Part shown: positions 25,931-33,721 of the stretch, piece after piece
How the letters are laid out: every line of letters starts with the position of its first letter
Numbering within the stretch: position 1 is the stretch's first letter
From: an uncultured Bacteroidales bacterium
Lineage (GTDB): Bacteria; Bacteroidota; Bacteroidia; Bacteroidales; F082
NCBI GenBank assembly: GCA_947305795.1
Contig: CAMZEK010000001.1
Location: forward strand, 79,345 to 143,344
Direction: 5' to 3'
DNA: 64,000 nt
Notes under the pieces: generated by a model
The model's input: the letters and a program-made list of their open reading frames with translations, nothing else
What the model was told of the DNA's origin: nothing
Database searches by the model: none
Translations under genes and position numbers: made by a program

Positions 25931-27300
25931 TTGATGTTCCAATCATAATAAAATTCACAGTCAGAGAAATTCTCGTCGAGGCGGATGTAGGCTTTGGCGG
26001 CCTTGTCCGACACCCATTGGCCAATGGCCTGTTGTTTTTTCATGTTTAAGGCCCAACCTTGGATGAGATTGTAGTCGTCCTTGAGGTTGGCTTGGTGTGG
26101 ATCGATTTTCTTCTTCACCATCACAAGGCGGAACGCGTCCTTGTTCTCATTGGTCGTCATGGGCACGGGGTCGCTGACTTCGCCCACTTCCAAGCGGCTG
26201 ATGACGAACGAAAGGTTCTTGAACTCAGGGAAATACGACTCCAGTTCAGACATGTCGGTCAAGCTGATACGATTGCCTCCCGATGCTGGATTGGTAAGGT
26301 AACCGCCGTTGCTTTTCGAGTCCTCGTCGCTGAATTTCTTACAAGCTTCCTCAAAGGTCATGTCACCATTGCGGATAAGCTGTGCCACCGAATCCAACTC
26401 GTTCTGCGCCTTTTCCAAAGCTTCTACCGGCACCTTGGCCTGAAGGAGGATATGACGGCAGTTGACCATGTTGTCACGTTTTTCGATGAGTTGGATAATA
26501 TGAAAGCCAAACTCTGTCTCCACAACGTCGGAGATTTCGCCGTCACGAAGGTTGAAAGCAACTGACTCAAATTCAGGAGTCCACTCGCCTCGACCTGTCC
26601 AACCAAGTTCACCACCTTTCGTGGCAGTAGGGTCTTCGGAATAGAGTACGGCCAAGGTGGAGAAGCTCTCACCCTCAAGAATGCGCTTGCGAATCTGGTA
26701 CAGACGGTCTTTCACGCGGAGCTTCTCGTCAAGGCTGACGGGCGGACGCTTCACGATTTGGCAAATCTCATACTCGGTTCCCACCATCGGGATGCTGTCT
26801 TGAGGCAAGTTGCGGAAGAAAGTCTTGACTTCACTAGGAGTGACGACAACGTGTTCCATGATTTTGCTCTGCACCTGTTGTTGCAGCAAGTTTTCCTTGG
26901 CAGCACGGCGCACCTCGTCCTTGATTTCCAAGATGGACTTGTTGAAATATTCCTCCAATTTCTCCTGTGAGCCCATCCTGCTGACGAAATACTGGATACG
27001 GCGGTCCAACTCGGCTTCCACTTGCTCGTCGGTGACGGTGATACTATCCATTTCCGCTTGGTTGAGCATGAGCTTCTGTAACAGCAACTCTTCCAAAACC
27101 TGACATTGCATCGATTTTGCCGTACCCGTAGCACCGCCTTCAAGCCGCATCTGCAAATACTGGTTCTCAATGTCAGACTGTAGAACGATGTTCTTTCCCA
27201 CCACCGCAACCACCTTGTCGATTACTTGAGGCTGGCGGTTTTGGGCAAACATAGGCAATGCCAACAGAAAACAGGCCATTAATATTGAATTCCGTTTCAT
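25927..27300 (-). CDS. surA: SurA-like periplasmic peptidyl-prolyl isomerase
   Basis: The 457-residue chaperone has a signal peptide (ending near MFAQ), a SurA N-terminal domain (about 22-170, VIDKVVAVVGKNIVLQSDIE) and two parvulin domains. The first spans about 178-275 (YSEDPTATKGGELGWTGRGE, FGFHIIQLIEKR) and the second about 280-395 (CRHILLQAKV, KFSDEDSKSNGGYL). It escorts unfolded outer-membrane proteins to the BAM complex. It is third of four genes in a leftward operon with two other SurA-like proteins and coupled moxR. Confidence 0.93.
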   Translation of the reverse strand: MKRNSILMACFLLALPMFAQNRQPQVIDKVVAVVGKNIVLQSDIENQYLQMRLEGGATGTAKSMQCQVLEELLLQKLMLNQAEMDSITVTDEQVEAELDRRIQYFVSRMGSQEKLEEYFNKSILEIKDEVRRAAKENLLQQQVQSKIMEHVVVTPSEVKTFFRNLPQDSIPMVGTEYEICQIVKRPPVSLDEKLRVKDRLYQIRKRILEGESFSTLAVLYSEDPTATKGGELGWTGRGEWTPEFESVAFNLRDGEISDVVETEFGFHIIQLIEKRDNMVNCRHILLQAKVPVEALEKAQNELDSVAQLIRNGDMTFEEACKKFSDEDSKSNGGYLTNPASGGNRISLTDMSELESYFPEFKNLSFVISRLEVGEVSDPVPMTTNENKDAFRLVMVKKKIDPHQANLKDDYNLIQGWALNMKKQQAIGQWVSDKAAKAYIRLDENFSDCEFYYDWNIK

Positions 27301-27313
27301 CTTGGTTCAATTT

Positions 27314-28204
27314 TTATTCATTATCATTCTGATTATTAAAAGCAGGCATCCCCACATACACCTCAAAGGCTTGGTTCTTTTTGGCTTTTTCGTATAGTGA
27401 AGCCTTCATCCGATCAAGCAGTTCCTTTTTCCTTCGCGTGAGAATGATGCTTCGTATGTTGTCGCGTTCCATCTCCAATGGCGTGACACTTTCTTCGAGC
27501 AGATAATCCTCGAAACGCACCATGCAGGTGTACTCGTTCCAATCGAAACACACGAACTTGTTCTTTTTCAAGAAGCTTTCCACGTTGAAAATCTCTATCG
27601 GGACAATGCTGGTCAACTCATCCAATCGAATCCAGTTGTCAACATCCAAATAGCTCTTCACAGCGTAATAGGTCGACAAGACATCAAGGTTTTGCAACAT
27701 CAGCGTGTCGCGGTCGCTCATCAACTTGTTGAACAGGTCTTTCTGCTTGCAGTTCTCGTCGAGGATGACATAAGCCACCTTCACCATGGTCGTGTGCAAC
27801 TGGAAACTGTCCTTGTTTTCTTCATAATATGCCTCAATCTCTTCCTCACTGACGATCGTATCAAGCCGTTGGTCAATGAGCTTCGTCTCATAGGTGTAAA
27901 TGACAAGCGAATTGCGGTATTCTTCCACCTGTTTCTTGAGGTCAAGATCCTCCTTGCTCAAATTGTTCTCGGCCTGATGGAGCAGCACCTGCCGTTGAAT
28001 CCACGAATCAATGAAGGCATTCACTCGATGCACGCTATCCATGATGCTGGTGTTTTTCGGCACAACCCCTTGAAGGTCAGATTCATAAAGATACTTGCCG
28101 TAACATTCAGCCACCACGACCTCCTTCGATTTCTTCTCAAAGAAGTCGCAGCCCTGCAAAAGCACTAGGAAAGCGAGACCGATAAGAACGCCTAATCTCT
28201 TCAT
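27314..28204 (-). CDS. SurA-N-like lipoprotein without an obvious parvulin domain
   Basis: The 296-residue protein has a lipobox LLQGC (Cys19). It is mostly helical: a SurA-like early segment VAECYGKYLYESDLQGVVP followed by VNAFIDSWIQRQVLLHQAENN, then charged helices (LDTIVSEEEIEAYYEENKDSFQ). I do not see the GG-x-L-G and FGYH motifs that mark parvulin domains, so it is probably a chaperone-only, membrane-tethered relative. Its start overlaps the preceding stop as ATGA, and surA begins 13 bases downstream. Confidence 0.78.
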   Translation of the reverse strand: MKRLGVLIGLAFLVLLQGCDFFEKKSKEVVVAECYGKYLYESDLQGVVPKNTSIMDSVHRVNAFIDSWIQRQVLLHQAENNLSKEDLDLKKQVEEYRNSLVIYTYETKLIDQRLDTIVSEEEIEAYYEENKDSFQLHTTMVKVAYVILDENCKQKDLFNKLMSDRDTLMLQNLDVLSTYYAVKSYLDVDNWIRLDELTSIVPIEIFNVESFLKKNKFVCFDWNEYTCMVRFEDYLLEESVTPLEMERDNIRSIILTRRKKELLDRMKASLYEKAKKNQAFEVYVGMPAFNNQNDNE

Positions 28205-30219
28205 TTATAAAGATTTCTAACTTTTTCCAAGACCTTCTCGTCGATAGTGACGGGATATTTCTTGTGCAGTGCTTCCATCCAATTGTTCTCCAACTCAACT
28301 TGATAGTCAGAGGTAACAAGCCCCTTGGCTTCCTTCAGCGTCTTTTGCTCAGGTCCGCGCAGTTCGCGGATGCAAACAATAACAGTGGATTGGTCGACGG
28401 TAGACGGAATCTCATTGATTGTTCCTACTTTCCATTCGGTCTGGTCAACATATTGGTTTTCACCTTTTTGATAATATCCTTTGCGAACATAGGCGTAGTT
28501 GATGCTGTCTCTCATCAGAATGCTACGGAGGCTATCCAAATGCGTTCCATTATTAATCAGCTCCTTCACTTTAGGCAACGACTCAGGCCGCGTCACAGTG
28601 ACGATGGTAGCCATAGCACGGTCGCTCCACATGTATTTGTCGGCATTGCGGGCATGGAACTGCTGTAGGCCTACCGTGTCTTTCACAGCCTTATCCCACA
28701 CTTCACGATCCATCAGGTCAAAGAGAAGGATGCCGTCGCGGTATTCCTGAACCATCGCCTTGAACTCGGGGTACTTGTCCTCAAGGTGCGAATCGGCATA
28801 ATCCAACATCTTCTCGTTGGAAAAGGTCTCGTAAAGCTGATAGGCGTATGTGGCTGGCGTGACGTACCTCTGTGGAGTTTGTTTCTCCTTGATGTAGCTG
28901 ACGAATTCACTCACCTTGGTAGGTTTTCCATCGATAGTGAACAACGTAGCATCCATATTGACATTGGCGGCAGGTTCGTAGGCCTTGCGGAGGATGGAGC
29001 TGTCCACAGTGACCATGAAAGCCTCAATGTTTTTGTCGTTAGCCACAAAACTGTACTCCTTCCTTATCTGATTGAGTACCAACTCCTCTGACTTCTTCGA
29101 ACGTGAGTCTTTCTCAATGCGTTCGCTCAAGCCCTTGGATTCCTTCTCGAACGAACCGACGCCCGTCTTGCTCAATAGCTTAATAATATGATAGCCGTAC
29201 ATGGTCCGCACCGGCTTCCCGATTTCATTAATTTCCAACGACTTACACACCTCGATAAATTCAGGTACGATACGGCTCACGGTAAAGTTGCTCAAAGCGC
29301 CACCACGTGAAGCTGTACCTCTATCATCTGTGTATTTGCTGACTGCTTCGTTCCAGTTCTTGCCGTCTTGTTCCATCAGTTCCTTGTAGATGTTATCTGC
29401 TTTTTGCTTCATGGCGGCTTCTTCCTCGACGGATGCGTCAAAAGGCAGTTGTAGGAAGATGTGCGCCGCTTGGATGGTACCCATGGCGTCGGTGATGCTA
29501 TTCACTTTGATGACATGGTAGCCAAAATCGCTGCGAACGGGCATCGAAATCTCTCCTTCCTTGGTGTTGTAGGCACCTGTCTCGAAAGGATACACCATAT
29601 CAAAGACAGTGAAATAGCCCAAATCGCCACGATTGCCTTTACGAGCGGGCGACTGCTCGGTGGCTTTCATGTCCTTTGCCGAAGGGTCATCGGAATAGCG
29701 CACGGCAAGATCACCGAAATCCTCTCCATTCAAAGCCTTCTTACGGATATCCATCGCCTTGTTATAGGCTTTCAATGTGTCCGACGGCAAGGCGTGCTTG
29801 TCGCAGCGGATTAGGATATGCGAAGCACGGATATCCTTCAACTTGCGCTGGTAGGCCTCTTGCAACAATTCGTCCGTTATGTCATCGCTGCTCATGAAAG
29901 GCTTGGCCAGTTGTTTACGATAGCCTGCCAGCTCCTTTTGGAATTTCTTGGAGGTGTCCAATTGCTGGGCCTCGGCCTCCATCACTTTCATGCGAAAGTT
30001 GATGAAAAGGTCAAGGTATTCATCGACGGTTTTCTTCTCAATCACCTCGCTCTTGAGGTTGTTTTTGTAGTACACGTCCGTAAAATCCTTCACGGTGATT
30101 TTCTCGTTGCCGATGGTCATCAAAACTTCCTTGTCGAGTTTCGACTGGGCATTCAGGCATAAGGCTGGCACCATCATCGATGCCAACACAAAGGTTTTCA
30201 AAAAGTTAGTTTTTCTCAT
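28201..30219 (-). CDS. periplasmic PpiC/SurA-type peptidyl-prolyl isomerase with two parvulin domains
   Basis: The 672-residue protein has a signal peptide (ending CLNAQ), a SurA-like N-terminal helical part (EVLMTIGNEKITVKDFTDVYY) and two parvulin domains. These lie at about 130-235 (ASHILIRCD, YSDDPSAKD, GDLGYFTVFDMVYPFE, FGYHVIKV) and about 240-350 (AAHIFLQLPF, YTDDRGTASRGGALSNFTVSRIVPEF, YGYHIIKLL). A long helical C-terminal half is not typical of E. coli SurA. It is first in the four-gene chaperone operon and is probably involved in outer-membrane protein folding. Confidence 0.9.
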   Translation of the reverse strand: MRKTNFLKTFVLASMMVPALCLNAQSKLDKEVLMTIGNEKITVKDFTDVYYKNNLKSEVIEKKTVDEYLDLFINFRMKVMEAEAQQLDTSKKFQKELAGYRKQLAKPFMSSDDITDELLQEAYQRKLKDIRASHILIRCDKHALPSDTLKAYNKAMDIRKKALNGEDFGDLAVRYSDDPSAKDMKATEQSPARKGNRGDLGYFTVFDMVYPFETGAYNTKEGEISMPVRSDFGYHVIKVNSITDAMGTIQAAHIFLQLPFDASVEEEAAMKQKADNIYKELMEQDGKNWNEAVSKYTDDRGTASRGGALSNFTVSRIVPEFIEVCKSLEINEIGKPVRTMYGYHIIKLLSKTGVGSFEKESKGLSERIEKDSRSKKSEELVLNQIRKEYSFVANDKNIEAFMVTVDSSILRKAYEPAANVNMDATLFTIDGKPTKVSEFVSYIKEKQTPQRYVTPATYAYQLYETFSNEKMLDYADSHLEDKYPEFKAMVQEYRDGILLFDLMDREVWDKAVKDTVGLQQFHARNADKYMWSDRAMATIVTVTRPESLPKVKELINNGTHLDSLRSILMRDSINYAYVRKGYYQKGENQYVDQTEWKVGTINEIPSTVDQSTVIVCIRELRGPEQKTLKEAKGLVTSDYQVELENNWMEALHKKYPVTIDEKVLEKVRNLYK

Positions 30220-30282
30220 TGTCGTTATAATTGTTAATTATTCATTATATCGTCCGAAATGGGCGGTAAAATTACATAAAAA

Positions 30283-30329
30283 CCGCCAAACTTCACCCAA
30301 CATTTTTGTATAACGATGAAATTTGGCGG
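30283..30329 (-). terminator. intrinsic terminator after the 30355 gene
   Basis: Read on the minus strand, a 13-bp stem (CCGCCAAATTTCA against TGAAGTTTGGCGG, one mismatch) has a 21-base loop and is followed by TTTTTA. It lies just downstream of the small hypothetical gene and separates it from the chaperone operon. A smaller stem (CTCGC-GACA-GCGAG) lies next to it at 30339-30352. Confidence 0.75.
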
Positions 30330-30354
30330 ATAGTATGTCTCGCGACAGCGAGAA

Positions 30355-30765
30355 TCAAGACTTCAAGACGCCTTCCACTTGGAGTCCGTCCTCAAGTACT
30401 TGGAAGTCGTTCACGGTAATCGCGTCGAACACTGACTTCACCTGCTCGATTTGACCCAAATGAATCAGGAAATAATTGTCGGGTTGCTTCTCCAACAAAC
30501 CTTCCGGAATCTTGTTTTTCAACAAGCTGAGGGCGGTATTAATCAGTGTCTCGGTACCCTTACCTGCCGAAATCTGCACCAACAAATCGCTACCCCTCAA
30601 CTCCTCGACAATCAAGTCGGCAGAAAGATCTTTCTTGATGACACCTAGATTGAGCGGATAGGTGACGTGAATAGTCTTTTCATCGACGCTAGCAAAGTAG
30701 ATGGTTTGATTTGCCTTTTCTTGCAGGATATTCTGCAGTTCAGGGAAAGAAATGGATGCTTTCAT
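30355..30765 (-). CDS. small conserved-looking hypothetical protein
   Basis: I do not recognise this 136-residue protein. It has no signal peptide or membrane helix. Strands and helices alternate: SISFPELQNILQEKANQTIYFASVDEKTIHVTYPL, then LIVEELRGSDLLVQISAG, and a closing FDAITVNDFQVLEDGLQVEGVLKS. Codon use matches its neighbours and it ends in a good terminator, so it is probably a real gene. It follows guaB on the same strand after 35 bases without an obvious promoter and may be read through from guaB. Confidence 0.7.
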   Translation of the reverse strand: MKASISFPELQNILQEKANQTIYFASVDEKTIHVTYPLNLGVIKKDLSADLIVEELRGSDLLVQISAGKGTETLINTALSLLKNKIPEGLLEKQPDNYFLIHLGQIEQVKSVFDAITVNDFQVLEDGLQVEGVLKS

Positions 30766-30800
30766 TGTATCTAGGATTAGCAGTAATTAGAACTTCATTT

Positions 30801-32273
30801 TCAACTTCTTTTGCTATAATTCGGTGCTTCCTGCGTAATGGTCACATCATGCGGATGGCTTTCAAGGATGCCCGAGTTGGTGATGCGGATGAACTTGGCT
30901 TTCTTTAGGTCGTCAATGGTACGTGAGCCAGTGTAACCCATGCCTGAACGCAGTCCACCGACCATCTGATAGATGACTTCGGAGAGTGTGCCCTTGTACG
31001 GAACACGCCCTGCGATGCCTTCAGGAACGAGTTTCTTTGCGTCCTCAACATTGTCTTGAAAATAGCGGTCTTTCGAGCCTTGCTGCATGGCTTCTATGGA
31101 TCCCATTCCCCTGTAGGTCTTGAACTTACGACCTTCATAAATTATTGTGTCGCCAGGTGATTCATCTACGCCAGCAAAAAGTGAACCCGCCATAATGGAC
31201 GACGCACCTGCGGCCAAGGCCTTCACAATGTCGCCCGTATAGCGGATACCGCCGTCGGCGATGACAGGGATGCCTGTGCCTTCCAAGGCTTTGCAAACAT
31301 CCATGACAGCAGTGAGTTGTGGCACGCCGATGCCAGCTACCACGCGCGTCGTGCAGATGGAACCAGGGCCAATGCCTACCTTGATAGCGTCAGCACCAGC
31401 CTCGGCTAGAGCTTTGGCAGCCTCAGCAGTGGCCACATTGCCCGCCACAATATCAATGTCAGGATAGTTATTCTTCAGGTTGCGCACCATATCGATGACG
31501 CCTTGCGAATGTCCATGAGCCGTATCAACGACCAAGGCATCCACTCCCGCATCCACGAGAGCTGCGGCACGTTCGAGGGTATTGGAAGCAATACCCACGG
31601 CAGCGGCCACACGTAGGCGGCCCCGTGAGTCTTTGCAAGCGTTGGGACGCGCCTTCACCTTGATAATGTCCTTATAGGTAATGAGGCCGACAAGGTGGTT
31701 GTCCTTATCAACGACGGGCAGTTTCTCAATCTTGTGCTCTTGCAGGATGTCAGCGGCCTTCTCGAAAGAAACTTCCATCGTGGTGATGAGGTTTTCCTTC
31801 GTCATCACCTCGGCGATGGGACGCTCCAAGCCACGCTCGAAACGAAGGTCACGGTTGGTAACGATGCCAACCAGCACATTGCTGCTGTCCACTACCGGAA
31901 TGCCGCCGATGTGGTACTCGCTCATCAGGTTGAGGGCATCTTTCACGGTAGCATCCACATGGATGGTCACGGGGTCGCTGATCATGCCGTTTTCGGCGCG
32001 CTTCACCTTGCGCACCTCGGCGGCCTGCTTGCCAATGGTCATGTTCTTATGCAACACGCCAATGCCACCTTCCTGCGCGATGGCGATGGCCATCCGCGAC
32101 TCCGTCACGGTATCCATACCAGCCGAAACCACAGGGATATTGAGGTCGATATTGCGTGAGAATTTGGTCTTCAGGCTTGTCTCGCGGGGGAGCACATTAC
32201 TATAGGAAGGCACCAGAAGGACGTCATCGTAGGTCAGGCCTTCACCAACAAATTTTTCGTTATCGAGTGACAT
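30801..32273 (-). CDS. guaB: IMP dehydrogenase
   Basis: Oxidises IMP to XMP, the first committed step of GMP synthesis. The 490-residue product has the early TYDDVLLVP motif, a CBS-domain pair at about 95-205 ([26 protein letters not shown] and onward), the catalytic loop GPGSICTTR with Cys near residue 307, the [11 protein letters not shown] phosphate-binding strand and the flap [19 protein letters not shown] box at 32297-32304 directs it. Confidence 0.98.
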   Translation of the reverse strand: MSLDNEKFVGEGLTYDDVLLVPSYSNVLPRETSLKTKFSRNIDLNIPVVSAGMDTVTESRMAIAIAQEGGIGVLHKNMTIGKQAAEVRKVKRAENGMISDPVTIHVDATVKDALNLMSEYHIGGIPVVDSSNVLVGIVTNRDLRFERGLERPIAEVMTKENLITTMEVSFEKAADILQEHKIEKLPVVDKDNHLVGLITYKDIIKVKARPNACKDSRGRLRVAAAVGIASNTLERAAALVDAGVDALVVDTAHGHSQGVIDMVRNLKNNYPDIDIVAGNVATAEAAKALAEAGADAIKVGIGPGSICTTRVVAGIGVPQLTAVMDVCKALEGTGIPVIADGGIRYTGDIVKALAAGASSIMAGSLFAGVDESPGDTIIYEGRKFKTYRGMGSIEAMQQGSKDRYFQDNVEDAKKLVPEGIAGRVPYKGTLSEVIYQMVGGLRSGMGYTGSRTIDDLKKAKFIRITNSGILESHPHDVTITQEAPNYSKRS

Positions 32274-32296
32274 AATGTGTAGATTTAATTAATCTG

Positions 32297-32304
32297 CAAA
32301 GGTA
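32297..32304 (-). promoter_or_regulatory. -7 promoter box for guaB
   Basis: TACCTTTG on the minus strand lies about 24 bases before the guaB ATG. Confidence 0.6.
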
Positions 32305-32333
32305 GAAAAATAATCTCAATACGTGTGGAAATG

Positions 32334-32370
32334 GGCAAAAAAATCTCCCCCGAAAGCCTTTCAGGGGAGA
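32334..32370 (-). terminator. intrinsic terminator after the second skp gene
   Basis: On the minus strand, TCTCCCCTGAAAG pairs with CTTTCGGGGGAGA around a 2-base loop (one C-A type mismatch), then T7. A small stem (ACAGC-TTT-GCTGT) lies between it and the stop at 32398. Confidence 0.85.
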
Positions 32371-32397
32371 CTCGTGACAGCTTTGCTGTTTCTATGT

Positions 32398-32913
32398 TTA
32401 CTTGATTCCCAACTTGGCCTTCACGTCTTTGGTGACGTCAATGGCGTCGTCGCCTACATAGACGGCAGCACCCGTGGCCAAATCCAATATGTATGAGTAA
32501 CCTTTCTCCTTGCCAACGTTATTGATGGCGGTTTGGATCTTCTCTAGGATGGGCGACAACAACTCGGCGCGCTTGGCTTCAAATTCCTGCTCGGCATTGG
32601 CCTGGAATTGTTGGATTCGGTTCTGAATGTCGATAATTTCCTTTTCCTTCGACTGTTTCACCAAATTCGACATGGTGGCTTGGTTGGCCTCATAATCCTG
32701 CATCTTGGTCTGATACTCGGAGGCCATGGTTTGAAGCTGAGCCTGAAGCTCATTGTAATACTTTTCCAAGTCTTTTTCGGCCTTGGCCTTGTCAGGCATG
32801 ACATCCAAGATTTCCGCCGTGTTGACATGGGCAATCTTCACTTGGGCGTTGGTCACTCCACTCATCACAAAGAGGGCGACTCCCAAAAACAAAACTCTGA
32901 ACAATTTCTTCAT
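32398..32913 (-). CDS. Skp/OmpH-type periplasmic chaperone (copy 2)
   Basis: The 171-residue protein has a signal peptide (ending VTNAQ), the Skp start VKIAHVNTAEILDVMP, a long coiled-coil arm (about 45-115, rich in Lys/Glu/Gln) and the closing GYSYILDLATGAAVYVGDDAIDVTKDVKAKLGIK. Skp trimers hold unfolded outer-membrane proteins in a cavity. Promoter box TATCTTTG at 32963-32970 lies inside the gap, so it can be expressed apart from copy 1. Confidence 0.93.
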   Translation of the reverse strand: MKKLFRVLFLGVALFVMSGVTNAQVKIAHVNTAEILDVMPDKAKAEKDLEKYYNELQAQLQTMASEYQTKMQDYEANQATMSNLVKQSKEKEIIDIQNRIQQFQANAEQEFEAKRAELLSPILEKIQTAINNVGKEKGYSYILDLATGAAVYVGDDAIDVTKDVKAKLGIK

Positions 32914-32962
32914 TTTATTGATTTTTAATGATTTAACTCTATTTTTTCTCTGAATCAGGCTG

Positions 32963-32970
32963 CAAAGATA
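32963..32970 (-). promoter_or_regulatory. -7 promoter box for the second skp gene
   Basis: TATCTTTG on the minus strand lies in the 90-base gap between the two skp genes, about 50 bases before the start at 32913. Confidence 0.55.
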
Positions 32971-33003
32971 AGAATAATTCGTGTCCGCTTGCCTATCATG
33001 ACA

Positions 33004-33630
33004 TTATTTCTTGGTTTTTGTGCTACCGCCTGTCGTCGTTCCACTTCCCGTATTGCCTGCCTTACGGCGGTCTTCACGGCGCACAGTCTGCATGACGTTG
33101 CCCAACTGGTCAAGCACATCATCGCTCACGTCGTTCTTGTCATTGGCATAAAGGACGGACGTGCCAGAAGCAAGGTCAAGAATAAAGGCATAGTTTTTCG
33201 TCTGAGCAAGTTCCTGCATGGCAGTGTAAATCTTCTCTTGGATGGGCTGTACCAATTCGGTACGTTTCTGGTAAAGCTGGCCTTCCGAGCCGAAATACCG
33301 CATTTGCAAGTTCTTGGCTTCTTGCTCCTTGGCAATAATGGCCTGCTCGCGGGCATTTTTCTGGTCCTCAGAAAGGAGCAGTTTTTCAGTTTGATACTTG
33401 GAGTACATCTCCTCCACCTTGTCGAAAGCAGCTTTCACTTCCTGCTGCCATTTGGTCGACAAGGCCTCGAGTTCTGCTTGAGCGTCGCCGTATTCAGGAA
33501 TGTTTGCCATGATGTATTCCGAATCGACATAAACGATTTTTTGGGCGCCACCTACCAACTGGGCTTGGGCACACACAATGCCGCCAAAAACCAAAGCGGC
33601 GGCCAAAACTAAGGATTTAAATGCTTTCAT
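33004..33630 (-). CDS. Skp/OmpH-type periplasmic chaperone (copy 1)
   Basis: The 208-residue paralogue has a signal peptide (ending CAQAQ), KIVYVDSEYIMANIPEYGDAQAEL, a coiled-coil arm (about 50-130) and NYAFILDLASGTSVLYANDKNDVSDDVL. It is longer than copy 2 because of a low-complexity tail (GNTGSGTTTGGSTKTKK), probably disordered. It follows bamA after 91 bases. I recall a bamA-ompH-ompH order in Porphyromonas gingivalis. Confidence 0.93.
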   Translation of the reverse strand: MKAFKSLVLAAALVFGGIVCAQAQLVGGAQKIVYVDSEYIMANIPEYGDAQAELEALSTKWQQEVKAAFDKVEEMYSKYQTEKLLLSEDQKNAREQAIIAKEQEAKNLQMRYFGSEGQLYQKRTELVQPIQEKIYTAMQELAQTKNYAFILDLASGTSVLYANDKNDVSDDVLDQLGNVMQTVRREDRRKAGNTGSGTTTGGSTKTKK

Positions 33631-33721
33631 TTTTTCTATTATTTGTTTGTTCTGTTTTTCTTTATCAATAATCGTTCCAAATTTTCAAAGTGCAAAACCC
33701 ATCACTGTTTCTATCTCCAAA

